DNA of 64,000 nt from Eucommia ulmoides (GCA_016647705.1 CM028326.1:45724785-45788784), one strand, 5' to 3'. Numbered from the stretch's first letter, positions 22,746 to 36,548 are shown. Notes: generated by a model not told the origin, from the letters alone. Program-made: numbers and translations.

Positions 22746-23934
22746 CCAAGATGATCAATCACTCACCTTTTCCGGCAAAAAATTACCATTCAGAATTGAA
22801 AAAACACAAAACCCAGCAAAAACGAAATCGACTACTTAACATCGACAAAATCAGCAAGAACCCCAATAACGAAATCATTCATGAACCCTAGCAACAGCGA
22901 ATCGTTCATGAACCCCAGAAACGAAATCGATTTCCTAACGAGCAACGAAATCATTTCGTTCACGAACCCTAGGTCATTAATGAAATCGATTTCCTGAACG
23001 AAATTGATTTCATCGTCAATCTATGGTTTCGATTTCGACGGCGATGGAGAGAGCGAACAGCGAATTCGACGGCGAGCAACAACGAATTCATCGACGATGG
23101 AGAGAACGGAGAAACCAGTCAAAGCAAAGAGAGAGAGAGAGTAATGGAGATGGAGAGAGCGAAAAGATAAAAAGAAAACGAAAATAAGTTTAACCAAAGT
23201 TGAACAATGGACCTACTAACAATTCTTTTAAGGTTGAGTAAAATGGCCCCCACAAGCCCATTAGTTTTTATGTTTATCTCCATTTTCTTTTTCTTTTTTA
23301 TTTATGAAAATCCCATTCAGAAAATACATTATCTTTTAAGACAAAAATACCCTCAATTAATTTTTTTTAATAATAAACATTAACCACTGTAAATTTCATT
23401 ATCCCCTCACAATTACAACCACCATTTACTATATCACCACCACCATTATCACGAACTACTGCTTACTAGACTACCACCATTGTAGCCCCAATAAATTTCA
23501 ACACATCAAAATTAATTTTTATAGTAAATTTCAGATCTTGTATATTTACATCTTAATAGTTCAAATAAATTTTTGTTATTATTTCAATCTTGATATTAAG
23601 TCAGTAAAATTGGAATGAAAAACAGAAAATCAAGCTTATTGACTGAAGATATTAACATATGCAAACATAAATGGACAAAACACAGAAATTAAACAAATAA
23701 ATCATGAAGATATTAACATATGCAAGCATAAATGGACAAAACGCATAAATTAAACAAATAAATCATGAGAATATAGAGAGAAAGCTCCATGCACAAGCGG
23801 GTCTTGATCTTGAAGAACTTCACTGAACCTCCGATCGTCGCCGAAACAATGGTGATCTTCATGTACGAAGCCATAAATTTCATCTCTGGTGCTAGCAGTG
23901 ACCCAGATCTGTCTGTCGGCCAGATCTTACAAGT

Positions 23935-24100
23935 CCACCACTAGATATGGTGGTGGTAGCCGTGTTTTGGTCACACACACACACAGAAAGAGAGAAGCGA
24001 CCTCGATCAGGTCGTTTACGTCCAGATCGTTCACGCCCACCACCATATCTGGTGGTTGCGGCCATGTTTTGGTTACATAGAGAGAGAGATAAAGAGCGAG
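23935..24100. repeat. Duplicated CCACCA...TGTTTTGGT segment
   Basis: A segment with CCACCAxxATATxTGGTGG and then GCCxTGTTTTGGT plus an AGAGAGA tail occurs at about 23935-24000 and 24038-24095. The CCACCA/TGGTGG core is itself palindromic. It lies inside the Harbinger-like element. Confidence 0.6.
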
Positions 24101-24740
24101 ACATGATTTTTTAGATGGGAAGGTGGAGCGGTTCTTACAGTAGCACGATGATGGCAGCGCAACGATGGCACAATAGTGGCGGCGGCGACACAGTACCGCC
24201 ATAGGCTGACGGCGTAGAGGTAGTGCACAGATTTAGCCAGATTCAGAGCCACCACCAATGTATTTGGAAAGAGAAAGAAGCTAGAGAGAGAGAAAATATA
24301 GATATAGGTGGGTCTGTGTTTGTAAATTAAAGAGTTCGATTAGAACAATCTAGGTCTTGTTTAATATGGGTATTTTCGGAGTTTTAATATAAATTTATGG
24401 GTTTTTATTTATTATTTTTTTTATATATAGTGTTTTGTCAAAATAAAATATGGGCCTAGAGTCCATTCTAATTTTTATCTTAAAAGTGGGGCTTCTCTCA
24501 ATTAATCATTCTTTTAATACTGAGCATGTAATTTTCTACGGGATAAGTTTTTTGGGATGGAAAAAAACCAAAAAAAAAAAAAAAAAAAATTTGATTCTCA
24601 ACCTCTTAATAAAAACAAGAATTGATTCTAGGTTATGGGATGGAATGGGAATGGAAACAGAATTTACCAAACGCATTCTTGCACATTAATTCCAAAAATT
24701 TGGGAATGGGATGGAATGGGAACACTAACCAAACATTACC

Positions 24741-25434
24741 TAAATAACTAATTTATTCTTTTTTTGTTTTTTATTATATTATTTCTTTTTCTCCATCTTT
24801 CGCACAGTTCAACTCTCTCTCTCTCTCCATCTTTCGTAATTTTTATTCTCGACGTCGTCGCCACTTCCGGTGCTAGCGTCAAACTTAGTTGCTACTTCTG
24901 CCTTAGTCTCTCATTGTCGTCACCTTAGTCGCTATCTTCGTTACTTGTCATCTCCTATATCAGCCAGATCTAGCCTAGATCTAGAGTTGTGGAAGTGGAG
25001 GAGAACGGTAGTGGTTGTGGGACAGAGAGTAGCAGTAGTAGAAGGTCTCGTTTTCATCATCGTTGCTCACCATATATGCGTCAATCTTTGGAACTTGGAA
25101 TGGCCTTTTTTATTTCTACGTACTCTCGTCAGAGTCCAGACCATATCTTTCTCTCTCATTCTTCTCAAATACTCAATCTCCCCATCTCTCTTTTCTTTTT
25201 TATTTTACTCGTTTCTCTTGATCTCTATATTCCATACCTCCTATCCCCTTTTGACGCATATTTGTTCCGAGCTCTGACCACGATCCCATAGTCACCAAAG
25301 ATCTCCTCCTCCTTCGGCGAAGATCCAACGATGTTGCTGTCTCAATCTTTTCCTCCTACTCAAATCTCAATTTGTCGCCTCCACATCCGGCTTCTACTTC
25401 CGATTTGTAAGTTCGTTGATGAATGATGATAATT
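24741..25434. other. Unassigned pyrimidine-rich sequence
   Basis: About 700 bases with CT-rich tracts (24810-24835, 25150-25200) and words such as GGTGCTAGC and CCAGATCT that also occur in the Harbinger-like element next to it. Long open frames exist (for example 24870-25277), but composition is skewed and no protein motif is recognised, so no gene is called. It may be transposon leader sequence. Confidence 0.4.
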
Positions 25435-25439
25435 ATTTT

Positions 25440-27584
25440 TGTTGACCCAGTGAGCCTCCCAAAAAGAAGTGTGAATTGGATAGTTATAAAAAATTTAAAC
25501 AATTTTAAATCTTTTAATATTGAATTAATCAAATAATCAATTTATCCTAAATTAATTATTATCTTTGTTACACAACAGAAAAATATTAAATTCTAGGTGC
25601 ACACCTAAACAAAATAAAATAAATAATGCAGCACACCAAGATATATCTTGGTTCAACAACTTAACTTTGCCTAATCCAGTCCCCCGAGCTCCACGGAGAT
25701 TCGCAACCTCTAAACCGCAGGCTTAGAATCAACCTTTATAATTCTCTTTTCTCAGGCTCAGGAAAAGCCTTATCTTTTTCTAGGCTAAAGACTAACCTAA
25801 TTCTATTACAAGAAGAATCACAATCTAATCCCTTTAGCAGGCTAAAGATCAAACATCACTACACTCACAAATATCCTTTTCCTAGGTAAGAATTGAACAT
25901 TTACAATTCACTCATAATTAATTCTATTCAGGAAGAATCAAAACCTACTTCTTTTCAAGGAAAAATAATAATCTAACATTTTTATACCTTAGGCAATTAT
26001 CAAACCTCAACCTTTTTTCCCGAAAAAGATTAAAACCCTAGATACCTTGACTAGATACCGGCCAATCGTATCCAATCCGTTCAAACTCACCAATACAAAA
26101 AAAAATGAATTTTTTCCCACTTGGAACTTCTACCACCTCAAAACAATAATACTCAATTTATGTCCCAAAAATTACTACGTGGCGGAATTTAAGTAAGACA
26201 AATTAATATGTGATTATAACAAGTGTGGGTAGCATAGAATTAGGCACGTAATCAGATAATATCACAAAATCGTTTCAAAAAGAATTTTTATGCTCTTAAG
26301 TTTAAAAATAATTTTTCAACAATCTTAAATCCAAGTAGTAAACAATAATATGAAATATAATTTCAGCACAATAACTTGGAAAGATCTCACTAGAAAAACA
26401 CCGAAGTATAGAAACATGATTGCAAAACAACATAGATCGGTGACACCAATTCAACAACGCTTTAGCTCAAGAACTTTTCACACAAATGATCTCTCAAAAT
26501 AATATATTTTAGAAATCTTAGGAACATAATAGTTTTTTATGTTTCCAGATCTAATTTCGTAGGCTTATATACAATGATTTTAAACAAGCCCTCCAACGGC
26601 TAATTTTCACAAGATAAGCCTCTAAAAAGAACCTATAGACCTCATAAATCATATCTATTCAATTCTGATGTATTTCACTCAAATATAGCTTTCAAACTTC
26701 TCAATTAAATCCATAAATTATTTCTCAATTACTGATCACAAAGATAGGAAGTTTTTAATAAATCAAATTGAGAAAATTATTTAATATATGAACCAAATTA
26801 GTATCTATTCAAAATATATGGACCATATCTTTCATAATTTCAAATCCCCTGAATCTCTCCCTTGGAACCATAAAAAACGACTAGTTTTTTACCGAAAGTC
26901 CAGGTTTCTCGAGATCTCAACCGAAGCAGTCAGTTGATCGATCCCTGTCCAGTCGGTTGACTGAATGATATAGGATGTAACATAGGCCAAAACCAAAAGG
27001 CAGTTGGTTGACCGATTACCCCACGGTCGGTTGATTAATCGATTCAGAGAGTTTCACTTTTCAGCCCAAGGCCAATCAGTTGACTGATCCTCTCCTCGTC
27101 GGTTGGCCGATCAATGTTGGATATTCGATTTCACACTTATTTCAGCTCTAAAATTCATCGTTTGAACCCATTAACCCATTACTTTTCTCGGTTAACATAA
27201 TTGACACTAAAGTTCAATTTTAAATACTATTCTCACTTAGGGCAATTTTCATTCTTCAATTTCACATAGGATCAAATATTTGAACACTAATTAGAATCCT
27301 AAATTTCATCAAATCAAACATGCAAAAATATAATTCATTAATAATTGTGGTGTGTGATCTTAATTCAAGTTGCATTAAGAGTATAAGAGTAATGAGTTGT
27401 TTTCACCTAATTTCTTTAGGATTTTCAATACTCTTCATTTCTTCAATGTCCATCTTTGCACCCTTGATAATTTCTTCATGATTTAATCAATACATGGAAC
27501 TCTTTTTCTGAAACACTCAACAAACACATTAGTTCTACCAAAAATATCAACCCTTAATTGTCCGTCAAAATCTCGAGAACAACA
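25440..27584 (-). mobile_element. Solo LTR, long-LTR family A, minus orientation
   Basis: Minus-strand LTR of about 2145 bp, starting TGTTGTTCTCGAGATTTTG at 27584 and ending near TGGGTCAACA at 25440. Its body is homologous to 27590-39944 and 42957-45223: the same segments recur, including the GGTCAACCGATTGG-like words and a block near the 3' end containing GGAGCTC and then GGGGGACTGGATTAGG. The flanking pentamers ATTTT (25435-25439) and GTTTT (27585-27589) are a likely target duplication with one mismatch. No internal region is attached, so it is a solo LTR. The parent superfamily is not proven; the 3' end resembles long-LTR copia elements. Old. Confidence 0.75.
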
Positions 27585-28030
27585 GTTTTTGTTGAATCCA
27601 ATGTTTTGAAGGATAATTAAGTGTTGATAATTTTATGGGACTAATATTTTTACTGAGTGTTTTCAGATTTATAATTTCATGTCATGTGTTTAAGAAGATG
27701 AATCATTGAAAATGAATCGTCAAGGAAAATATGATGGGTGCAAAATAGAAATGATGAAGATGTGAAGAGTTTTGAAAATATTGAAGACAACTAGGTGAAA
27801 ATAATTCTTTACTTATACACTCTTAATGCAACTCGAATTAGGATCAGGCACGATACTTTAAAGTGAACTAATCTTATATGTGTTGTGGTTAATTTATGTA
27901 TTTTAAGTGTGTTTTTTAATGTGTTAAGTATGTGAACGTTTTGGTTAAGGGCCTAATTAAAAAAATGGTTTTAATGCTTAAAATAATGAGTTTTCAGGCC
28001 AAATCGGTCAACTAGCAAAAGGGGTTAATT

Positions 28031-30098
28031 TGTAAAGCCTAATTTTTGTGCATGCATATTTCTAGTTGTATTTTAAAACATCTAGAAAAATCATGGGGTT
28101 CATTGTGTTATTTAAATTTTATCTTAAAATTTTTAGGGGTTATTAGGGTATTTAAAAAATTTATTTTAAAAACTTTAGGGGTTAATATATTAATTTTAAT
28201 TTTGACTTTTAAAAGTTTAGGGATTATTAAGTTATTAAAAATATAATTTTAAAAGTTTTGGGGTATAATTAATATTTTTATTTTATTTTAAGAGGGATAA
28301 TTAGTGTAATTTATCCAAATTTAAAAGTTGGTTTCGTTGGATAAAGATTAAAATATAAATAAAATAAATTTTTTGGATATGTTGTCTTCCTTGAGAGGAA
28401 GACAACACTAAAGCTCATATATATACAATGTAGACACGTGTACATTGATAATTAAAAAAAAAAAAAAAACTGAATTTGAGGATGTGATATTTGATCTTGT
28501 TCTCCAATCTCCATATATATATATATACACACACACACAAACATATGTATATATGTTAAAAAAAAAAAAAAAAGCACTATCTCCCTCCTTTGTATTTTCT
28601 CTGGTTTTATATATATATATATATATAATTTATGGAACCATCTATACGAGTGTGTGGATAAGCATATTTAGATGCTAATATATATATAGGGAGGGGATTT
28701 AGAAATTATAGTGGGTTTATATTTATATATAGAAATATTTAATTTGTGAATAATTTAATTTATAGTAAAAAAATATAAATTGTATTAAATGATATTTTTA
28801 GTATTTAGATTCCTAGTAATATTGTTAATATTTAGTTAATATTTTTTCTCTATAGTTAAATTATTAATAGATAAACTTTATAAATGTAACTATAATATTT
28901 TAGTTGTAAAATTAATATTGGGTTGAGAAAATAGAACATTTAAGTTTAATAAATTTCATGTAATCAAGAAAATTGGGGAATAAGAAAAATTATATTTTAG
29001 TGTCACGCATTACATATTAAATTTATTTAGTTAAATTCTTACTTTACACCTTGTAGTTTGTTAAGTTCACAGGCGAGACTGACCCCATCAGGGTTACGAC
29101 AGTAGTGTGAAAAGTAACATAATTATCAAGGTGAGTGTATTGTATTCTTTGTAAATTGTCAAATTATATTTTCGTATTAAATTATGAAAAATAAAATATT
29201 TATTAAAATTGTCTATTTTATAACGTTATGTGGATCGAGTAAATTTTTAAATATGAAAAACGATTTGTATTATTATCCGACTATGCCATAGTGTGATTCC
29301 GGCAGGAGGGCATGTCCTGCGGGATGTTATTGGTTCTACCAGGAAGGTATTTCCTGTAGGATGTTGTATTGTGACCTAACAGGAGGGCAAGTCGTGCAGG
29401 TGATGGTTGTTGTTGTTAACGATGATGATTACATCATGATATAGTAATTTATACCATGTGTTAGCTCTTACTATTGGAGATATTAAATGGCCCTAACACT
29501 GATGACAACATTAGATTGCACAGTCGTACAGGTTACTGTACTGTCACAACTCTCGATCGTGAGGTGAAACAATCCTATGACTAGTAGGAAAGTATGTGTG
29601 CGGTATTTTATTATTTATATGTTAAAGTCCCAGTTGACTTTAATCCAGTTATTTTATCATGATGATACCTTTGAGATTTTATTACTGCTTATTATGTGGT
29701 TATATTTATATTTTGAAAAGTGGTGTTTAATAAATATACTTAATTCATAAATTATTTTTATATTATGAAGACAGTACACTGATAAAATATTTTATTTCAA
29801 GTACCTCAACTAGAGACGGATCTACTACTGGTACTAGGTAAATTAGAAGGTGGTGTCGTTTGTTTAGGATTGGCAGAACATGTGTGAACCGTGAAAGATT
29901 CACTATTTTTTTTTTTTTTGTAGTTTTGTTATGGATATTTGGGATATGTGTATTTCTGATTTTTGAAGTTGGTAAATATTTTTTTAGAAAAAAAATCTAT
30001 ATCAGTACAAGATTATACAAATTTGTTATTGGTCGGGTACCATCAAGTCGAGGTCACGTCTGGCCTCTTGCTTTGGGATCCCGAGGTGGGGTGTGACA
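28031..30098 (+). repeat. 5' LTR of the Ty3/gypsy fossil
   Basis: 2068 bp, from TGTAAAGCC to GGGTGTGACA. It is about 400 bases longer than the 3' LTR. The extra part, about 28450-28880, holds A-runs and TA/CA microsatellites (28510-28560 and 28608-28628). A short hairpin, GTCTTCCTTGAGAGGAAGAC, lies at 28383-28402, and a related one occurs in the 3' LTR. Confidence 0.85.
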
Positions 30099-30299
30099 AT
30101 TTTTTGTATCAAAGCAAAGGTTATAGGTTTATGTAGACTTGTTAGGTTGTCTCGTCAATAGTGGACTATAAGATAGGGTGTTTATAGGTCGGCTCGGCTC
30201 GTGAGTGATAATTATTTTATTTGATTAAATAGTATATTTGTATCATGCATTGTTTGTTACATTGTGGAGCTTTTTATTTATTAAATTTCATTTTAGATC

Positions 30300-33200
30300 C
30301 TGAATATGGATCATGGAAGTGAAAGTCGTGGAAATTTTGGACCCCATAGAAAAAGCGAAAGGGCATGGAAAAGCTTGAATGCCGTCGAGCGAATATTACA
30401 GGTTGTTATGCAACTGATTGAGGAGAAGGCAAAGATGATGGAATGTCAAAAGGGCCAAACTGAAATAACCAATCCTTAGGTTGTACTCCTGACGATTCAA
30501 GGAATTGGACCCCCAACTTTTACTGGAACGGTGGGTCCTACTAATGTTGAAAATTGGTTGAGGAGCATAAGGCATGTATTCGAGGCAATAGGTATTGCTG
30601 ATGACAACCGAGTTTCTCTCTCCATCTTCCAGCTAAAAGGGGAAACCGAACACTAGTGGGAAAAAATGAAGAGGCTAATTTCAATTCCAGACCAAGAGAT
30701 CACCTGGGATTAATTTGTTACAGTATTTAATGAAAAATATTTTCCTGAATCCTATCAATTTGAGATGGAGGAATAATTCATACTACTGAAACAAGGTAAT
30801 ATGTCAGTTCTGCAATATGAAATCAAATTTGATGCCTTATCCTGATTCATTCCTGCTCTGGTAAAGCCTGAGGAAACGAGATGTAGAAGATTTCAAAAAG
30901 GACTAAATTTGTGAATACGTTCAAGGTTGACTGGCAGACGGATCAAAAGTTATACGGAACTAATGGACATGGCAAAATTAATAGATAAAGATGTGCAGGA
31001 GGCCAATCAAAATTGTGAACAGTACAAGAAGAGCAGGTTCGAGCCATTTAGCAGATATCCAAGTAGTACACCTCGGGGATCTGGCCTTTGATCGCAATTT
31101 TCTCGGGCTCCGATAATTGACCAGTCAGCTAAGAGTTAAGGGCCATGACAATCATATTTTGGGCCCCGACAAAATATAACTAGATAGAGTTCCAGCCAGT
31201 AAAGACAGGGTAGGAGCTAGACGTTTAGCTGAGCTGGGATAACCGTATATTATTAATATGGATCACCAGATCACTTTATTAGAGACTGTCCCATGATAGG
31301 TCCAATATGTTTTCGTTGTCATGAGTCAGGCCACATATCTCCATATTGTCTAAAATCTGCTGCTACACCTACACCTTCTAGGAGTCGTGTGGGCAATGTT
31401 AGCCCTAACACTGTTTAGGGACGAGGTAGAGAATCGACCGGTAGACCTCCAACTTGAGGTCGTGTATTTGCTACTACCTAGAGAGATGTCCAGGCTACCT
31501 TGGATGTGGTTATAGGTATTATATCTTTATATGCGAGAGATGTAAGTATACTTATCGATCCAGGTTCTACTCATTCATTTGTTTCCGTAACCTTTATGAT
31601 ATAGGAAAATTTCCAACTTCTCTGTCATAAGATATTATTATCTCTATCCTTATGGACGAGTCAGTGTTGATAGATAATATGTATAAAAATAGTCTACTTT
31701 ATATTGGTGATAGAGAATTGTCAGTGGATCTATTAACTCTAAGCATTCACGATTTTGATATGATACTAGGTATGGATTTGCTATCCGGCTATCATGCCAC
31801 AGTTGATTGTTTTAAAAAGGAAGTTACTTTTCAAGTCCAAAGCGAGTCAGAGTTTGTGTTTTCGAGGGATAGAATTATTACCCCTATCAGTTTGATTTCA
31901 GTTCTAGAGGCTAAGAAATTATTAAAGAAGGGATACTAGGGATACCTCGTGCATGTGATTGACACTAATTAGAATGGGGTACAATTGACAGATATCCCAG
32001 TGGTCGGAGATTATTCCAATGTATTTTCAGAAGAATTACCAGGCTGCCAGTGGATAGGGAAATTGAATTCACTACCGAATTACTTTCGGAAACTTCTTCT
32101 ATATCAATTCCACCCTATTGTATAGCACCTACAAAGCTAAATGAACTGAAATCTGTTGGACCATAGGTTTATCAGACTAGTATTTCTCCATGGGGAGCTT
32201 CAGTATTATTCGTAAGGAAGAAGGATGACACTCTGAGGATGTGCATCGATTACAGGCAACTGAATAAGATGACGATTCATAATAAATACCCGTTGTCTAG
32301 AATTGATGATTTGTTCGATCAGTTGTAGAAGGTCAAGATATTTTCCAAAATAGATCTTCGATCAGGATATCATCAGTTGAAAGTTAAAGGCAGTAATGTG
32401 TCGAAGACGACATTCCGTACGAGGTATGAACATTATGAAGTTCTAGTTATGCCATTTGGGTTGATAAATGCCCTTGTTGCATTTATGGATCTGATGAATC
32501 GGATCTTTTAATCTTATTTAGATCGGTTTATCACTGTTTTCATTGATGATATACTGATTTACTCCTAGAATAAAGAAGAGCATGTAGAGTATCTCAAAAT
32601 TGTGCTATAGATTTTGAGAGAGAAACAGTTGTATGCAAAGTTCAGTAAATGTGAGTTTTGGCTATATAGAGTTTTTTTCTTGGGGCATGTTATCTTGGAT
32701 GATGGTATTCAAGCTGACTGAAAGAAAGTCGAAACCGTTGTTTAGTGGGAAAGACCGAAAAGCGAGACAGAAGTTCAAAATTTCCTAGGGTTGGTGGGTT
32801 ATTATCATCAATTTGTACAGAGATTTTCTGTTATAACTGCCCCGTTAACCCGTTTGACTTGTAAGGAAACTAATTTTGAGTAGACTGACAAATGTGAACA
32901 GAGCTTCCAGGAGCTGAAAAATTGACTGATATCAGGGTCAATACTTTCTCTCCCTACAGAAAGTGGTGGCTTTGTGATATACAGTGACGCTTCACACTAG
33001 GAGCTAGGTTGTGTACTGATGCAACATGGTCACGTGATTGTATATGCCTCTCGACAATTAAAGAATCAAGAGCGTAACTACCCGACACATAATCTTTATA
33101 ACGGTGATTGTGTTTGTGTTTGCCTTGAAACTCTAGAGACATTATCTTTATAACGAGACATACGAGATATACATTGATCACCAGAATTTGAAATATTTTT

Positions 33201-33350
33201 TTACTCAAAAAAAACTGAATTTGAGATGGAGGCGTTGGATGAAATTGATTAAGGATTATGATTTCACCATTTATTATCATCCTGGAAAGACTAATGTTGT
33301 AGTAGATGCATTGAGTCAGAAATCGGCAGGTTCGGTTCTGCACCTTCAAG
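30300..33350 (+). pseudogene. Gypsy gag-PR-RT-RNaseH region (fossil)
   Basis: gag-like sequence spans about 30306-31130. A CCHC zinc-knuckle block is near 31270-31350 (words like HFIRDCP and CFRCHESGH). The protease is near 31500-31950 (ILIDPGSTHSF and then FDMILGMDLLSGY). RT is near 32040-32700 ([12 protein letters not shown] and VFIDDILIYS). RNaseH spans about 32940-33320, ending near PGKTNVVVDALS. Broken at many points. Confidence 0.85.
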
Positions 33351-34142
33351 TTGTTCATACTAACCTATATGTCAAGCTGATATCTCTAAGAATCCAATTG
33401 GCAGTTGGTCAGATGACATCGTTGCTTGCGACTTTGACCTTAAGACCATTGTTAATCGACCGTATTATATAAGTGCAAAAGTCGGATGCCCAATTGGGGA
33501 AGATCATAAATGAAGTGAAAAATGGTCAGAGAACCAACTATAGCGTCAAAGATAATGATGAAGCCTTGATATTTTAAAATAGACTGTGCGTACCTAATAA
33601 TGCTGACTTGAAGAAATATATATTAGAGGAAGAACACAGCTCAGTGAATGCAATGCATCCAGGCAGTACCAAAATGTAATGGAATTTGTGAGAACATTAT
33701 TGGTGGAATGGAATGAAATGAGAATTTGCAGAATTTGTTGTCAAGTGTCTTGTTTATCAATGAGTCAAGATCGAGCACCAGCGTCTAGGAAGATTATTGC
33801 AGCCTTTACCTATCCCAGAATGGAAGTGAGAGTATATCATGATGGATTTTATTTTAGGATTGTCCCGTATTCAAAAGGAACATAGTTCCATTTGGGTGAT
33901 TGTTGATAGATTTACAAAGTCTGCTCATTTTTTGGCCGTGAAAACCACGTACTCCATAGACAAGTATGCACAATTGTATATTGACAAGATTGTCAGATTA
34001 GATGGTGCGCCTGTTTCCATAGTGTCGAATAGAGATCTGAGATTTACGTTGAAATACTGGCCGAGTCTTCAGGATGCTCTAGGTACTAAATTAAAATTCA
34101 ATACAGCTTTTAATCATCAGACAGACGACTAATCAGAGCATA

Positions 34143-35760
34143 TGATAGGTGTGATCTACCTACATATTTCCAAATCGGTTTTATTAGTTTTAGAGTAATT
34201 TTTATATTTATTTTATTATGTTTTAATTAGTTTTATACTTTTTGTATAAATCAGGTGTGTGGGGCAAAAATATAGGAAACTGGAGAGTAAACGATGAGAT
34301 CGAACTAAGAACGGTCGAAGAACGGTGGAAAAATGAGCAAGACGACAATATTTTGAAAGAAGCCCACCGCCACGGTGTCCAGACTTCTGCCGCGGCGGTG
34401 AAAATGCAGAGAATGACTTATCTTGCTGAACGTCCACCGCCGCAACAGTGAAAATGTAGGATGTCAACCAAGTCCACCGCTGTCTTCACCGCTTAGGCAA
34501 TCAACTAACCGACCTACTCACCGCCGCAGCGGTGACCTCTACACAAATTTAGATATTTTTTGAGATATTTTTCCTATAAATTCCCTCTCCTCTCTTCTCC
34601 TTTGAGGAAGTTCCGACCATTAGAGCCCTTAGGGCTTAGTATAGAATAGAGAGAGAGTATGGGGAGTGCTCAAACAAATCTGAAGGAGAAGATTACCATA
34701 CAGAGAAGGAGAAACGATCAGTAGACGGTTTTAGCGGCTAATCTTCAGATATCGGCTAAGTTCATCTGTTTTTCCTTTTATTTCTTAACTTCGATAGTTG
34801 TTTGAGTATGTTTAGCTCGATTTTAATTGTATAAATTATTATGACCATGAGTTAAACGTGGATTATATATGGGATTAATATTATTTATAAAAACATAATT
34901 TTGTTTAAGTTGTGTTCTTTAATGATTGTTCTTCGTTATTTTTTATTATGTTTGCCGTATTGTTTGTTTATTATGCTTAGAATGATATTCGGAGAATACG
35001 GGGTTTGAAACTTGAAAGAGGTAACCCCGGATTCAGACTAGGGTAAACAACGCGACGATCCAATAACCCGAGAGAGAGTTGGATTGTGGGCAATCGATGA
35101 CGTTGGGGGGTAAGACTAATGGACCTAGAGTCGTTAAGATATTGAGGAGAGCTTCTTCGTTGACACGAAGTCGCGTATTACCTTGTCTTACATTCGGGAG
35201 AGGTGGCGGGAGAGTTTACGAATTGAGATTGTCGATAGGGTAAACACAACGCGACTATCCAATAACCTGGTCGGGAGTCGGATTGTGTGCAATTAATGAT
35301 GTTGGGGCGGGACTCACGTGACCTAGGGTCATTAAGACGTTGAGGGGAACTTCTTCGTTGACATAAAGTCAGGTATTCCCCTGTCTTACACTCGGGAGAG
35401 GTGGCGGGGGAGTTTACGAACTGAGATTGTCAAATAGGTTGAACACCGTAAACATAAGTCAATCGAGATCGAACACGTATTTGTAAACCGAGTTAATCCC
35501 TAGACAATTCTTTCCCCTAAAACATCTCATTACATTAGTATAGTTAATTTAGGTTATATTAGTATTAGTATTAATTAAATAAATACATTTGTTTTTAGCC
35601 TAGATAAAGTTAGGTCATGATAAACATGATACTCGATAATAATGACAACCAATCCCTGTGGATATGTTATCCGATCTTAAAATCACATTATGCTAAAACT
35701 TTGACCTCGTACACTTACGAGTAGTCAATACGCGAGCGTGTAACAAACGCTCGCCGTATA
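34143..35760 (+). mobile_element. Probable solo LTR inserted in gypsy integrase
   Basis: About 1.6 kb without coding capacity, interrupting the integrase region. It opens TGATAGGTGTGATCTACC. Close to its right end are ATCCCTGTGGATA and ACCTCGTACACTTACG, phrases common at the 3' ends of plant gypsy LTRs. The flanks are similar pentamers (GCATA on the left, ACGTA on the right), too diverged to be certain. It contains a cluster of CACCGC/GCGGTG words (34365-34530) and a 200-bp tandem duplication (35041-35430). Confidence 0.6.
35041..35430 (+). repeat. About 197-bp tandem duplication
   Basis: Two adjacent units starting GGGTAAAC at 35041 and 35238. Both contain CGCGACxATCCAATAACC, GTCxTTAAGAxxTTGAGG, TTCTTCGTTGAC and CGGGAGAGGTGGCGG. 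They lie inside the probable solo LTR. Confidence 0.8.
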
Positions 35761-36548
35761 ACGTACAATTTAGACATGGGAAAATATGTTGAAAGGTTAC
35801 GTTCTAGAATTTCCTGGTAGCTGGGATGATAATTTAATATTGATGGAGTTTGCCTATAATAATAGCTACCATTCAACAATTGAAATGACACCGAATGAAG
35901 CGTTGTATAGAATAAGATGTAGAACTCTAGTATGTTGCACTGAAGTTGTAGGACAAAAATTGTTGATGCCTAACGTAGCTCAGATGATGGCAAAAAAAGT
36001 GAAAGTGATTTAGGAAAGATTAAAGGTTACTCAAAGTCTACAAAAGAGTTATGCCGACAGGCGTAGACGTGAGTTGGAATTTGAGGTGGGTGATTACGTG
36101 TTTTTACATATATCTTCGTGGAAGGACATCATGAGATTTAAGAATAAGGAAAAGTTAAGTCTGAGGTACATTGGGCCACACGAGATTCTAGAATGGGCTG
36201 GTACAGTGGTCTATCGACTAGCCCTATCTCCAGAGTTGTCTAGAGTGCACGATATTTTCCATGTTTCGATGTTCAAGAAATATGTACCAGACCATTCGCA
36301 TGTGTTGACTTATCAACCAATCGAATTAAAAGAAAACTTGTCATACATTGAGGAATCAGTGCAGATTCTAAATCGCAAATATTAAGTACTGCGAAAAAAA
36401 ATGATCCAGTTGGTGAAAGTGATGGCGCAGTCACTCCGTGGAAGAGGCGACGTGGGAAAGAGAAGAGGATATGAGGAATAAATATATGCATTTATTCATT
36501 TAAGGTAACTAAAATTTCAGGTCGATATTTCTTTTAGGAAGGAAGGAT

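Larger units (their letters stand above)
22224..24740 (-). mobile_element. Harbinger-like element, 2.5 kb, non-autonomous
   Basis: The ends GGCCGCGTTTGGTGTT and (right, complemented) GGTAATGTTTGGTTAGTGTT are imperfect inverted repeats, both followed further in by CCCATYCCA. A TAA duplication flanks them (22221-22223 and 24741-24743). The interior has no transposase. On the minus strand 22740-23200 looks like the leader of a lost gene: CT-rich, repeated AACGAAATCGATTTC words, and a splice-donor-like GAAAAG/GTGAGTG near 22765. Internal tandem repeats lie at about 22595-22745 (ACAATCAAGAAGATTCAACA type) and 23935-24100. The left end lies 467 bases upstream of the CBL start. Confidence 0.65.
33480..36390 (+). 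pseudogene. Gypsy integrase region (fossil), split by insertion
   Basis: Integrase-type blocks flank a 1.6 kb insertion. On the left, 33830-34130, are words like WVIVDRFTKSAHFLAV and SLQDALGTKL. On the right, 35790-36390, are words like SWDDNLILMEFAYNNSYHS and LSRVHDIFHVSMFKKYVP, the latter typical of chromovirus integrase tails. Broken and non-functional. Confidence 0.85.

Noticed and set aside
23230-24430. A further Mutator-like MITE nested in the Harbinger-like element
   Set aside because: Weakly similar inverted stretches (AAAATACCC and flanks) were seen, but no clear ends or target duplication could be fixed.
24870-25277. Open frame of about 135 codons on the plus strand
   Set aside because: Skewed, CT-rich leader-like sequence overlapping another open frame; no recognisable domain or splice context.
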